DNA of 64,000 bases from Chloroflexota bacterium (lineage in GTDB: Bacteria; Chloroflexota; Anaerolineae; Anaerolineales; Villigracilaceae): positions 1 through 64,000 of the forward strand of contig JACRBN010000003.1 in NCBI GenBank assembly GCA_016213105.1, written 5' to 3'. Positions 34,951 through 43,718 of this stretch are shown in pieces. The position numbers and the translations under genes were made by a program. Under the pieces are notes generated by a model that saw only the letters and a list, made by a program, of their open reading frames with translations, did no database searches and had not been told where the DNA came from. Positions within the stretch are counted from its first letter, which is position 1. Each line of letters starts with the position of its first letter.

Positions 34951-35376
34951 CTACAGGTGTTTTGTAAAAAAGTAGCGTCGATGCCCGGGCGGAAAATCTG
35001 TTAGTTCGCCAAAAACCTGGTAACCGTGCTGCGTGTAGAAACCTGGCGCTTGAAAACTGAATGTATCCAAAAATACATGCTTTGCGCCGCGTTTGCGCGC
35101 TTCATTTTCAGCCATCTCCAGGAGGCGATGCCCATATCCGCAACCGCGAAGCTCCTCCTTGATGAACAATAAATCGATATAAAACCAGTCCCAATAGGTT
35201 TTCCCGATCAAGCCGCCTGCAATTTCCTGATTGGGCGCGCGAAGGACAAAACACAATTGTTGGCTTTGAGGGTCGCCTGCGAGTTGGATGTTGTACTTGT
35301 GAAGACCCCATCCAACCACATCCCATACAGAATCATCAGGCTTTTCCACGGCAATGATCTCGTATTCTTCATCCAT
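34951..35376 (-). CDS. GNAT acetyltransferase
   Basis: 141 residues from ATG 35376, which follows the RBS-like AAGGATG. Acetyl-CoA motif RGCGYGHRLLEMAENEA and a C-terminal GFYTQHGYQVFGEL are typical of small GNAT enzymes. Substrate unknown. The following spacer on the minus strand has AGCCAACAAAAC and, 90 bp on, CTGTTGGTAG, another possible recombination-site pair. Confidence 0.78.
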   Translation of the reverse strand: MDEEYEIIAVEKPDDSVWDVVGWGLHKYNIQLAGDPQSQQLCFVLRAPNQEIAGGLIGKTYWDWFYIDLLFIKEELRGCGYGHRLLEMAENEARKRGAKHVFLDTFSFQAPGFYTQHGYQVFGELTDFPPGHRRYFFTKHL

Positions 35377-35431
35377 ATAATTTTTTTCGCATCCTTTCGG
35401 GGTGGGATTTGGCTGTCTGAACAGAAACCGT

Positions 35432-36178
35432 TTATCGGGAAACAAAATCCATTATTTCCGAGGAATTGGCCCAATCGGTTTCGTTCGGCACAAAAATAAT
35501 GTCATCCCTGTGGCAATAATACAGATTTGAATATTTATGTTTGGCCAATTCAATGGTTTGCCTGTAATTTTCCGAGGTTTCCTTTCTGCGAACGACAAGG
35601 GCTTCGCGAACATTCTTTGTCCACACCTTTTTGGCTGGATTATTGAGTTTGGCCGCGATGGGAATTAGAACAATTAAAACGCCCACACCGCAGCAAAATA
35701 GAAAAGCAGGCACGAAACCGTTTTGAGGATTGAAAAGAGAAACAAAAAAGAGCAGCGCCACCCCCGCCAATATCATCAACCCAATAACACTCAAGACCGT
35801 GGTAATTTGCGAGTCTTTCGGTTCTGGATATTTTTCCCGATATCTTTTGACAAATTCCTTTTCATCCTGTTCGATGACTTTTTTTCTCGTCTCGTCAACG
35901 GACTTTGCGGAGAAATCAATCGACAATCTTTGAGCCAATTCAGTCATTCCTGTGCCTGTTTGTGGCGCAGTGCCATAAATTTTATGCCCTGCAATTTCGC
36001 CCTGAACAGGTACTTGAGAAACTGTCGTGTAAGTGCCGCTTGTGACAATTGCGCTGACTTTTTGTACCTGGTCATCCTTCAAGCATTTTGGACATACGTT
36101 CATGGTGGTTGTGCTGCTTTCTTTTCGGATCACACGATTCGGCTGCGTATCATCTGGGGAAAAATTTGTATTTGACAT
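35432..36178 (-). CDS. Zinc-ribbon membrane protein
   Basis: 248 residues. An N-terminal CPKC pair (about 29-32) and a distant YYCHRDD (about 225) could form a split zinc ribbon. Two membrane helices lie at about 127-147 and 155-177. The C-terminal strand FVPNE resembles the SHOCT/zinc-ribbon class of small membrane proteins seen in mobile islands. Function unknown. Confidence 0.55.
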   Translation of the reverse strand: MSNTNFSPDDTQPNRVIRKESSTTTMNVCPKCLKDDQVQKVSAIVTSGTYTTVSQVPVQGEIAGHKIYGTAPQTGTGMTELAQRLSIDFSAKSVDETRKKVIEQDEKEFVKRYREKYPEPKDSQITTVLSVIGLMILAGVALLFFVSLFNPQNGFVPAFLFCCGVGVLIVLIPIAAKLNNPAKKVWTKNVREALVVRRKETSENYRQTIELAKHKYSNLYYCHRDDIIFVPNETDWANSSEIMDFVSR

Positions 36179-36304
36179 GCCTATCCTTTGCCATGGGACA
36201 GCCGCACCAACGGTCTGCAGCTCGTCCCGTGCGCTCTACGGGGGTATTTGCAATGTGTCTCGACAGTCAACAACCAGGGCGGACGGCGAAGCCGCCCAAT
36301 AAAA

Positions 36305-36352
36305 AAGTCTAATACGCGATGTGCGCCGCGCCAACCCTGACACTGCGTTTTT
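36305..36352. repeat. Island palindrome module, diverged copy 3
   Basis: GTCTAATACGCGATGTGCGCCGCG ... GACACTGCG, the same arrangement as the copies at 32.3 and 33.5 kb. Here no promoter repeat follows; a separate hairpin GGGCGG-CTTCG-CCGCCC-like sequence lies beside it at about 36270-36300. Confidence 0.55.
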
Positions 36353-36388
36353 TCGGCGGCTGACATTTTCGTATTAAGGCACATGTCC

Positions 36389-37060
36389 TCATGGGATTGT
36401 CTGCACTTCTTTTGTTTCAACAATCGATTGTAGATTTAAATCAATTTTACTGGCAAAGTAATTCCCACCAATTTTATATGCTAAAACCAAATAGTGTTCG
36501 TCTAGTATATCCATGCCGTAAATGGCGCTGACATTTTCAATAAGTTCGAGATAATTCTGACCATCGGCGTTTGAAATGGCGATGTTAACAGAATCGTCGC
36601 TGTTAATAGCGCCATCCGAATTCGTGTCTCTGTGAATAATTTGGTAAACCAACCACTTAACTACAATCGTCTGGGCTTCCTGATAAGAGTTTGGGGAGGG
36701 GAATTGAGTAGTATCAACTATATAGTTTTCATTGGTAGGAAAGAGGTAGTGTGAATCCAGTGTATTCCCATCGAGGAAAAGCAGGTTTCTTACTGAAAAC
36801 CCATAATCAAAACTAAACCAACGCCCAGAAATACGAGGAGCCCAATCCTGCTCTTGTTCAACCGTAGCAATAAACATTGAGGTTCCCTGGAGTGGCTGAA
36901 AATAATCGATGGATAGCGTTTCTGGTCCGTCTAAAGAATTTGCAGAAGTTGAATTATTTCGAAAAACTCCCGCGCGATTTGCGAGAAATACCAAAGATAT
37001 GACTGCACATATAACAATGGTAAGGAATGCAAGCCAAATTGCCACTTTTTTATATTTCAT
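36389..37060 (-). CDS. Hypothetical membrane-anchored protein with an EF-hand/dockerin-like loop
   Basis: 223 residues from ATG 37060. One N-terminal helix (about 5-27) is followed by an outside domain. The stretch DTNSDGAINSDD (about 143-154) matches the DxNxDGxI calcium-loop pattern of EF-hand/dockerin repeats. No known family recognised. Promoter copy 3 lies about 95 bp upstream. Confidence 0.55.
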   Translation of the reverse strand: MKYKKVAIWLAFLTIVICAVISLVFLANRAGVFRNNSTSANSLDGPETLSIDYFQPLQGTSMFIATVEQEQDWAPRISGRWFSFDYGFSVRNLLFLDGNTLDSHYLFPTNENYIVDTTQFPSPNSYQEAQTIVVKWLVYQIIHRDTNSDGAINSDDSVNIAISNADGQNYLELIENVSAIYGMDILDEHYLVLAYKIGGNYFASKIDLNLQSIVETKEVQTIP

Positions 37061-37149
37061 GTTTCCCTTCTTTGCGCGAAGCCAGCCAACAGTGGAATAT
37101 GCAGCCCGACAACATCCCATGGACAGAAAGATGAAACGGACCAAACGAG

Positions 37150-37178
37150 ATTGTAGCATCCCTGCCGTGGACTTTCAA
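37150..37178 (-). promoter_or_regulatory. Repeat-borne sigma70-type promoter, copy 3
   Basis: Minus strand TTGAAA-N17-TACAAT, spacer GTCCACGGCAGGGATGC. Downstream bases CTGTCCATG also match copy 4. Confidence 0.72.
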
Positions 37179-37263
37179 TCTTTTGTCCCTTTTGGCGAAA
37201 AGAGGAAAGTACGGTTACAGGCGGAGATGAAAGCTGTGCTGAGAGCGGCGCAGGGAGCACAGG

Positions 37264-37734
37264 TTATAAATTCTGAATTGTTGCTTCAAAATTATCGCAT
37301 AACTTGTTGGCCAGGTCTTCCGTTTCCTTGAAGAAGTAATCACAAACTTTTTGACGGTTCAAAGCACGGTAGCGGCGGTAGATTTTTGCAAAATCATCAT
37401 AGATTTCCTCTTCTGAAACATGGGACTTGATCTTGATAATCAGCCTGCGACCTTCCTGTGAAGTACGGACATATTCATACAAGTCTTCGATCTTTTGGGC
37501 AAACTCATCGATTAATTTGCCGACAGTTGCTTGTTGGACGTTGCGGGCTTTGATGATTTTCAGGACGCTGGATTTGGTGCCTGCGGTGATGCTTGCCGTA
37601 GGTGCCGCATGCCCTTTGGACAGTTCCCAGCGTCCAGTGTGCGCTTTGTCAGCCCATCGATTTGCGGAAATTACGCAAATTCTGCCAAGTCTTATTCTGA
37701 TTTTGCAGTTGTCCTCGTAAGGTTGGTGGCGCAC
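37264..37734 (-). CDS. Hypothetical protein or remnant overlapping a zinc-ribbon gene
   Basis: An open frame of about 156 residues if GTG 37734 is used. The last ~100 residues (SVLKIIKARNVQQ onward) look like a genuine helical protein. However, no ATG or GTG start follows the end of the upstream gene, so any start must lie inside it. It may be a truncated gene or one that lost its start. No family recognised. Confidence 0.4.
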   Translation of the reverse strand: MRHQPYEDNCKIRIRLGRICVISANRWADKAHTGRWELSKGHAAPTASITAGTKSSVLKIIKARNVQQATVGKLIDEFAQKIEDLYEYVRTSQEGRRLIIKIKSHVSEEEIYDDFAKIYRRYRALNRQKVCDYFFKETEDLANKLCDNFEATIQNL

Positions 37735-38402
37735 TCGCTGCAATACTTTGCATTGGGTGGATTCTTTTCGCCGCACAGGGGACACGCTATGAATTGTTGG
37801 GATGTCTTTGGCTCTTGAAGGCTGTTTCCGCATTCGATACAATGCTTTGCTGTGATGTCATTGTTAGTGCCGCAACTCTTACAAACCATGACTTGTGAAG
37901 TATTGTTGATCGCGGGTTTGGATTCGTCGAATACTTTCGTGGTTTCGTTTGCGAAGCGGTCTATTCCGTCGTAAAGCGCCTTGCCGCCCCTGAAGAGTGG
38001 GATGCAGAGCAGAAGCAGGAAAACCGCATTGAATATCGGATTGACAGTGCCCCTATCTGTCGCAATCTCCAACAGATTCATATAGGCGATGAAGATAATA
38101 CCAATGTGAACGGCAGAGGAGACGATCAATCCACTTTGAGGAATTTTTGACACGATAAAAGGAAGTTGGGTTTCAGCGACATGGGCAAAATTAATAAGGA
38201 TGCCCACAATGAGTAAAGCCAGGAGGGCTTTGGCAATATCGACGCCCGTTATAATTTCTTTGCTGTCCAGGGGAATTTGTTGATTTTGCAGCATATTAAT
38301 ATCTTTCGATACCGCCAGCAGGATGAACAACACCACCAGCAGGATAAAAGACCGCATTGCCGTACTGTAGAACTTTCTCTTTCGTGAATTCAACTCTTGC
38401 AT
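37692..38402 (-). CDS. Membrane protein with two C-terminal zinc ribbons
   Basis: 236 residues. About four hydrophobic helices (residues 17-150) are followed by two zinc ribbons: CKSC...CIEC and CPLC...CSEC. Such proteins are common, and their role is unknown. It ends inside the overlapping open frame described for 37264-37734 and starts 22 bp after the coiled-coil gene stop. Confidence 0.65.
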   Translation of the reverse strand: MQELNSRKRKFYSTAMRSFILLVVLFILLAVSKDINMLQNQQIPLDSKEIITGVDIAKALLALLIVGILINFAHVAETQLPFIVSKIPQSGLIVSSAVHIGIIFIAYMNLLEIATDRGTVNPIFNAVFLLLLCIPLFRGGKALYDGIDRFANETTKVFDESKPAINNTSQVMVCKSCGTNNDITAKHCIECGNSLQEPKTSQQFIACPLCGEKNPPNAKYCSECATNLTRTTAKSE

Positions 38403-38423
38403 GGGAAATCTCCTTTGAAAATT

Positions 38424-39680
38424 TTATAACAAATTAATTACTTCTCTGGCTTTTTCCAATCTGCGGATTTCGTCATTGAGCGATTTGCTTTTCTTTTTCA
38501 AATCGTCGATATTCACGATTTGACCGGATAATTTTCTCGCCCGGATGATTTCCAGTTCTTTATTTGCCGATTGGATTGCGCTTTCCAATAGAGCTGCGCC
38601 TTCCGTTTTCCATGTTTCCGCCTCTGCCAGGGATTCATTCAACAGCTTGCTTGCCGTTTCGAGGGTGTCTTTATATTCATTTGCAAGGATTTCGTAAATT
38701 GGTCTTGAAATGTTTTGTTTTTCGAGTTCCTCACCCAGTTTTTCCAAATAAATGTTGTAATCATGCATCTCTTTTTTGCAGGTGTCTATTCTGTTTTTGA
38801 GTTGGGGAATCATAATGGTCGAGGAGACGCGCGTGCCAAGTATTGCGATTTCCTCCTTGTTTATTTTCCCTGCGCAGGCTTGAAATTGCGCAATTTCCAA
38901 CTCCAAAAGATTTTCCAGGTCGGACAGCTTTGGCGACAATTCCTTTGCTTGTTTTGTGAACTCTTTTGCTTTGCCTTTGACGCCAGCGATGGATGAAAAA
39001 AACGATTTGACCACCCGTCTTTGGATTTCACTGGCTTTATCGCTTGTGATGGCATCCGCCTTGTCCGTTAGCGCCCCCCAGATTTTTTGCAGATCGTCGG
39101 TAAGGTTATCGAAAGGTTTGTTGTTTTTGCCGATTCGAATCTCAGCTTCCTGCTGAGTGTCCATAATGGTGTCGATGGCTATGCTTAATTTTGTGATTTG
39201 GTCAATATAACTTTTCCATGTTTGGGTTTCTGATCTGATGTGCAGAAGGTAGGCTTCGTCCTTATTGGATTCTATGATATTTCCATTGGGATTGTTGTCG
39301 TCATATTTTTTCAAAATCTCAGGCAATTTATCCAGGTCGTCCAAATAATTGGTAAATCTGGTAAGGACGCTATTTAAAAAATTAGTCCAATCTGTAAAGG
39401 AAAAGCCGGTTCTTTGGGTTAAATATTTGGTGGCTCCGTCTATTACGATTTTTGCTGCTGCGGGAATTGACCATGAAATGGGGTTGAGTGACCGTAGTTG
39501 GGAATTAAAACTGCTGGAATTCGTAATTACTTCAAATATCTCATTAACCTCTTTGAGCGCGACAACCAAAGACCCCATGTCTTTTTTGATAATTTCCGAG
39601 GAGGCCTTTAGTTCTATGAAAGTGGCTTTGATCGTCTTTGCTGATGGCGTAGTGAGCAGGTTGATGTTGTTGGAGGCCAT
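38424..39680 (-). CDS. Long helical/coiled-coil hypothetical protein
   Basis: 418 residues, almost entirely alpha-helical, with heptad-like stretches at about 215-330 and 345-415. A glycine/serine-rich amphipathic part at about 60-95 is flanked by helices. This general layout resembles helical pore-forming toxins (XaxA/Cry6-like) or phage-type scaffold proteins, but no diagnostic motif is present, so this is only a suggestion. Its start lies 20 bp from the end of a MITE-like element. Confidence 0.55.
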   Translation of the reverse strand: MASNNINLLTTPSAKTIKATFIELKASSEIIKKDMGSLVVALKEVNEIFEVITNSSSFNSQLRSLNPISWSIPAAAKIVIDGATKYLTQRTGFSFTDWTNFLNSVLTRFTNYLDDLDKLPEILKKYDDNNPNGNIIESNKDEAYLLHIRSETQTWKSYIDQITKLSIAIDTIMDTQQEAEIRIGKNNKPFDNLTDDLQKIWGALTDKADAITSDKASEIQRRVVKSFFSSIAGVKGKAKEFTKQAKELSPKLSDLENLLELEIAQFQACAGKINKEEIAILGTRVSSTIMIPQLKNRIDTCKKEMHDYNIYLEKLGEELEKQNISRPIYEILANEYKDTLETASKLLNESLAEAETWKTEGAALLESAIQSANKELEIIRARKLSGQIVNIDDLKKKSKSLNDEIRRLEKAREVINLL

Positions 39681-39700
39681 GATTTTTCTCTTTGGATATA

Positions 39701-39886
39701 TTAACCCAAGTTGCTACCTTGAAGAATAAATAGGAATGTGTCGCCCTGAGGGAGCGTTCTCCGCGACCGAAGGGCCTCTATGGTGGTCGTAGAGATGCTT
39801 CGGGGCCAAGAACGCCCCTCACACTGTCCCGAAGCGGTGTCCTTCGGGAGCATGACACGATAAGGGGATGGTGGCAACTTGAGTTA
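39701..39886. mobile_element. MITE-like element, copy 1
   Basis: Inverted ends TTAACCCAAGTTGCTACC and GGTGGCAACTTGAGTTA enclose GTCGCCCTGAGGGAGCG...CCTTCGGGAGCATGACAC with internal hairpins. No transposase is encoded. The remaining DNA to 40016 contains a CTCCGTGATCTCCGCGG repeat and no gene. Confidence 0.68.
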
Positions 39887-40016
39887 CATTATCACCCATT
39901 TTGGTTATTTTTGGCAAGTCGACGATTTGCGGCCCAGTGCAGGCAGAGTTTTTTTGAGGTTTTTCTCCGTGATCTCCGCGGTCTCTGTGGTGAAAAGCCC
40001 TTTAAGAAAACAGTCT

Positions 40017-40566
40017 CTAGGGTATCTGCATGGACGCCGCTATATTGTCAAATAAAGAAACATCATCCGGCGCGAGTTGAGCAATTTGCGAAATGTCACC
40101 ATCGGTGACGTGTAAACCAAGCGCGTAAAGAGTCGTAATGAAGTAATTGCCATTTCGTTCAACTACAATTTTCTTGAATTGTTGAGGCATATTACCCACC
40201 CACGGAACCAATATAACCTGTTAGCAGTTTGGCGGGATAACCCGAAAATTGAATATCGGAAGTGTTTTCAATCACTGCTCCATCCCCACGTGGCGCTGTC
40301 GGATCTACATTCATTACTTCAATCGTAATTTTGCTTCCGATCTCGACAAATTCATCACTTACGATAACGATATTGTAGGTATCTGGATAATTTAATGAAT
40401 ATCCATATTTTGAATTGTGGTAGGTATTTTGTAGAGTTGTCTGCGGGAACGGGATGGAAGTGTTGATAACGGGGGATGCAATGGGCGACTGAGGCGCATT
40501 GGAAATTGGCAGATTGCCACAACCAGCAAGAATAATCACGAACAGGATTGTAATGGAATTTTTCAT
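40017..40566 (-). pseudogene. Lipoprotein with a one-base frameshift (PsbP-like domain)
   Basis: From ATG 40566: signal peptide with lipobox ILAGC, then YGYSLNYPD, typical of PsbP/DUF1795-like lipoproteins. The frame stops at 40192 after SVGG. Removing one G from the GGTGGGT run near 40198 restores GGNMPQQFKKIVVERNG and continues to 40017, about 183 residues in all. It is a recent inactivation or a sequencing error in a G run. Confidence 0.68.
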
Positions 40567-40575
40567 AAAACCTTT

Positions 40576-40779
40576 TTTGGAAGTTACTCTTAAGAATGTG
40601 TCGCCCTGAGGGAGCGTTCTCCGCGACCGAAGGGCCTTTACAATGGATGTAGAGGCCCTTCGGGGCCAAAGCCTGCCTTGCGACTGCAAGGAGTGTCGAA
40701 GGGAGCGCCCCTCACGCCCTCCCGAAGCTGTGTCCTTCGGGAGCATGGCACAACCGAATATGGTAGCAACTTGGGTTAA
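40576..40779. mobile_element. MITE-like element, copy 2
   Basis: Shares GTCGCCCTGAGGGAGCG, GACCGAAGGGCC and CTTCGGGAGCATGGCAC with copy 1 and keeps the right end GGTAGCAACTTGGGTTAA. The left end is eroded. It carries an extra ~30 bp inside. It abuts the stop of the 40781-41041 gene. Confidence 0.62.
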
Positions 40780-40780
40780 A

Positions 40781-41041
40781 TTAAATTCCCAGCCTGGCTC
40801 TCATCTCATCTACGGCGAACCTGGCTTCTTCGAGACTCGCGTTGGTTGCCATCCGATAGAATTTAATCGCGTCAAGCAAATTATTTGCCTTCAATGCCGC
40901 GATGACTTTCGGATCGTCGGTCAGGCGCGTTTCTTCCACGAAGTTGACGCCGAGGTGTGTGTAAATAAACTCCAATCGCGCTTCCAACCTGCTGACGCGC
41001 CCCTTAAGCAAGGATATTTCCTGTTGTTCTTGAGTGGGCAT
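40781..41041 (-). CDS. Small protein with coiled coil and L7/L12-C-terminal-like helix pair
   Basis: 86 residues. Heptad-like helix at about 5-32, then DAIKFYRMATNASLEEARFAVDEM, which resembles the C-terminal domain of ribosomal protein L7/L12 (also found alone in small proteins). Role unknown. Confidence 0.6.
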   Translation of the reverse strand: MPTQEQQEISLLKGRVSRLEARLEFIYTHLGVNFVEETRLTDDPKVIAALKANNLLDAIKFYRMATNASLEEARFAVDEMRARLGI

Positions 41042-41108
41042 GCAATGTCTCCTTAATAAGATTTTTGTGGAATATACTCCAAGCGAGTTGGATATGCATA
41101 TTGTGCAA

Positions 41109-41211
41109 TGGTACTAGTATCTCGACAAGTTAAAGATGTAGGGCAAATTGCCAATTTGCCAGGCGCAATTTAGCAAATTGCGCTACAACTTCATCTGGCA
41201 GCGGTACTAGT
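41109..41211. repeat. Dispersed ~100-bp repeat, copy 1
   Basis: The core GTAGGGCAAATTGCC ... GCAAATTGCGCTACAACTTCATCTGG matches 57857-57953 in the opposite orientation almost base for base. GGTACTAGT occurs at both ends of this copy. Confidence 0.75.
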
Positions 41212-41475
41212 CGAAAACCAGAACCAAAGTGAACCAAGCAGTGTCTCCTTTGCGAGCAAAGGCGGGGTCGCAGGGAAGTGTTCTCCTATGGTTGAGTAGC
41301 GTTCTTAGCGTATCGAAACCCGCCGCCCATGTCTCGGCAGGCTCGATAACCGCTCGACCACCCCGTCCGTGGGGATGAGGTCTTCGGGATTTTGAGAGGA
41401 TGGGACTTTTCAATGGGTTAACAAAGAACAGGGACGCGGTGGGGGCGTCCCTGGGTGGGGTTTTGTCCGCCTATG

Positions 41476-41554
41476 GGTCAACGGCTAATAAATTGATGTA
41501 TAGAAAAGGCTTGAAGATGCCACAGAAGCCCATACATCAGGCGCTTTGTTGGGC
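41476..41554 (-). other. attC-like recombination-site candidate A
   Basis: Minus strand: GCCCAACAAAGCGCC, then TGATGTATGGGCTT...AAGCC...CTATACATCA (a long hairpin), ending GTTGACC. The outer pair fits RYYYAAC...GTTRRRY with one mismatch. It lies just after the 41578-42444 gene stop. Only a covariance search could confirm it. Confidence 0.4.
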
Positions 41555-41577
41555 GCTGGAAATTTGAGTCCATAATG

Positions 41578-42444
41578 TCATGGAATTACATAGGAAATCA
41601 ACCTGAATGGACCATATGATCCATCGCCACTGTAAGAGCCAACACTGGTTGGCCCAATGCCTTTTGTAAATTGAAGGCTTTGCCCTCCAAAGCCTTCATC
41701 CGTTGTCAGTGTTATCGTATCACCCACAACAGATTCTATGCTCAAGAAATGATATGTGCTGTTTGATGAATATTGATATCCTGCGAATAGATTTGATTCA
41801 GCAGGCAGGATAAGCTTATGAAAATCGCCTTCCACATGATAGATTCCACTCTCATCACAAGAATAATTTTGAATATACTGGACATCGCCGCCTTCGGCAA
41901 CAGAAAACCATATGGAATTGCTCGAAAGACGCCGTACTTCGATGATCGTCCATGTAATATTATTTTCAAATATCCATTCTGCATTCATTACAATGGGCCA
42001 GTAGGAATTTCCGCAAGCGTTTGATGTTTGAGGTTCACTCAAAATTATATCCATTCCATTTACAAGGTTTTCTGTGCCAATATAAACGATCTGCCAACCT
42101 TTGTCCCCTACAATCTTTCGCTCGAATTCATTTATATTTGTCACTCTGATGCCAGTATCCCAACGTCTCAGCGCTTCTGCAATAACGGGGTCAGCCATGG
42201 ATGTTCGATAATAATCGGCCACATCACCAAGTTGAATATCTGCAATGATGTATCGAATGCGGGCTTCAGGGGATATATCAGCGGTTGCCGTAGGTACGGG
42301 AGTTTGATAAATTGGGGTTTGAGTATCTTCGGGCTCAATGTAGTTACAACCTTGAGGTGGACATTGGTCGCAAGCCGTAGCAAATGCCAAAATGAACACA
42401 AAAACGGCGGTTAGCAAAAACATGGTTGCTTTTGTCTTAGACAT
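41578..42444 (-). CDS. Putative lipoprotein
   Basis: 288 residues. Signal peptide with a lipobox FATAC (Cys about 25), a CPPQGCNY cysteine-rich start and a threonine/proline-rich linker, then a beta-rich domain of unknown family. It is AT-rich compared with the chromosome. It is flanked by attC-like candidates A and B. Confidence 0.6.
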   Translation of the reverse strand: MSKTKATMFLLTAVFVFILAFATACDQCPPQGCNYIEPEDTQTPIYQTPVPTATADISPEARIRYIIADIQLGDVADYYRTSMADPVIAEALRRWDTGIRVTNINEFERKIVGDKGWQIVYIGTENLVNGMDIILSEPQTSNACGNSYWPIVMNAEWIFENNITWTIIEVRRLSSNSIWFSVAEGGDVQYIQNYSCDESGIYHVEGDFHKLILPAESNLFAGYQYSSNSTYHFLSIESVVGDTITLTTDEGFGGQSLQFTKGIGPTSVGSYSGDGSYGPFRLISYVIP

Positions 42445-42495
42445 AAATTCTCATCTCCAATCGAAGGTATGTCGCATTGTTCCCAAATGGGAATC

Positions 42496-42562
42496 GCCCA
42501 ACATCGGACAAATGCCAAAAATACGGTGCGTACCCGCCAGCCAGGTGTAGGCTGTGTTGGGC
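42496..42562. other. attC-like recombination-site candidate B
   Basis: GCCCAAC and GTTGGGC, exact reverse complements and both matching RYYYAAC/GTTRRRY, are 67 bp apart end to end in a gene spacer. The interior has GCCAGCCAGG partly complementary to neighbouring CTGGCTGG. It lies upstream of the 41578-42444 gene. Confidence 0.42.
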
Positions 42563-42673
42563 TGTTCTATGAACCCAAGAGTGGCTGGCTGGAAAGAACA
42601 ATCTGCCAACTACACACGCTTGTTCCACATTTTCCTGTTTGGTTCAATCAAAATACTGGTACATCATTCGAGG

Positions 42674-43138
42674 TTACTTCACAATGGTGGCTGACCATGT
42701 ACTGTCGACAGTCTGTTTCAGGGAAAAGCCATTTGTGAGATCGAGACCCATGGGAAGATATAACTCGCCTTGCGCCTCATTCTCGGAAATAAAATTCCCT
42801 GTAAAGGTGATGTAATCTTTTTTGCAGTTAAACTTCCCATCAGACTCAAACGTGCATTCAACTGGAACGAGTATGGTTTGGGTACTGCCATAATTGTCCA
42901 TATACTCTTGCGCGAAAACGCTGCCAAAGCGATTGTTTGCCGAGGTAAGATCAACAGCGATTGCCATGAACGTGATCTTGCATTCTGATACTTCAAATCC
43001 AATCAGACCCACGGATTCAGCAGTTTTCCATTTTCCTTCGGGCGGGCAATTTGAAGAACAACCTGATATTGCCACCATCAATACCAACAAACTTATTACC
43101 CAAATGCCAGTAGACAGGCGTTTCATTATGGTTTTCAT
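42674..43138 (-). CDS. Putative lipoprotein
   Basis: 154 residues from ATG 43138. Signal peptide with lipobox AISGC (Cys about 27), then CPPEGKWK. The mature part is a small beta domain with SECKITF and NGFSLKQTVDSTW. It looks like small extracytoplasmic lipoproteins of unknown function. The CPPxG opening resembles that of the next lipoprotein. Confidence 0.6.
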   Translation of the reverse strand: MKTIMKRLSTGIWVISLLVLMVAISGCSSNCPPEGKWKTAESVGLIGFEVSECKITFMAIAVDLTSANNRFGSVFAQEYMDNYGSTQTILVPVECTFESDGKFNCKKDYITFTGNFISENEAQGELYLPMGLDLTNGFSLKQTVDSTWSATIVK

Positions 43139-43259
43139 TTGCTCTCCTGCGCCGCATGGGCGTACCCGACGACTACTCTGAGCCGCATGGATTTGGGATG
43201 ACATTACGGCAGATCAACCAGGGCATCAGCCGCTTGGGGCGGAAGTGGATTGCCTATTC

Positions 43260-43718
43260 TTACTTTGAATAACGATTTGTGAAGTCCTCCAGCAGGGAAC
43301 TCAGGATGTAGATTTCGATGGCTTGCTCAGGCAGCGTGATTCCTTCCGCAAGCTGCATGTACTCGCCCGCACCCACTGTTTGAACCTGACTGCCAAAGCG
43401 GATGCCGATCTTTCCAAAATCCTTGGTTTCGATATACCCATCGACAATGGTTGTGTTTGCAATTTCCACGTCTTTCCCGTTGCACTCGAACGCAACAACA
43501 GTGCCGCTGGCAGGCTTTACAACACCAGGGGCGACAACAATCCCTTCCCAGCCAGAGTGAGAAACTACACAATCCATCGGCGCGAGAACGTAGTCCGTTG
43601 TTGCGGATGGCTGTTGAATCGGGACTTGTGTAGAAGTTGCCAGAGCGCTGCACCCAACCATAAACAAGAAAACCAATGCGATGATTATTGCCCGCTGCAA
43701 AAATCCTTTTTGATTCAT
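43260..43718 (-). CDS. Putative lipoprotein
   Basis: 152 residues from ATG 43718 (RBS AAAGGAG). Lipobox FMVGC (Cys about 23) follows a basic, hydrophobic signal peptide. The mature part is a small beta domain without recognisable motif. Promoter copy 4 lies about 108 bp upstream, and a GCCCAAC/GTTGGCA pair lies in between at 43766-43804. Confidence 0.6.
   Translation of the reverse strand: MNQKGFLQRAIIIALVFLFMVGCSALATSTQVPIQQPSATTDYVLAPMDCVVSHSGWEGIVVAPGVVKPASGTVVAFECNGKDVEIANTTIVDGYIETKDFGKIGIRFGSQVQTVGAGEYMQLAEGITLPEQAIEIYILSSLLEDFTNRYSK

Larger units (their letters stand above)
41042..41577. other. Gene-free repeat-filled spacer
   Basis: No coding frame is supported in these 536 bp. The spacer holds a dispersed ~100-bp repeat (41109-41211), a CTCGG/CTCGATAACCGCTCGACC repeat (about 41330-41362), a GGGACGC...GCGTCCC hairpin (41431-41451) and an attC-like site (41476-41554). 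Confidence 0.6.
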
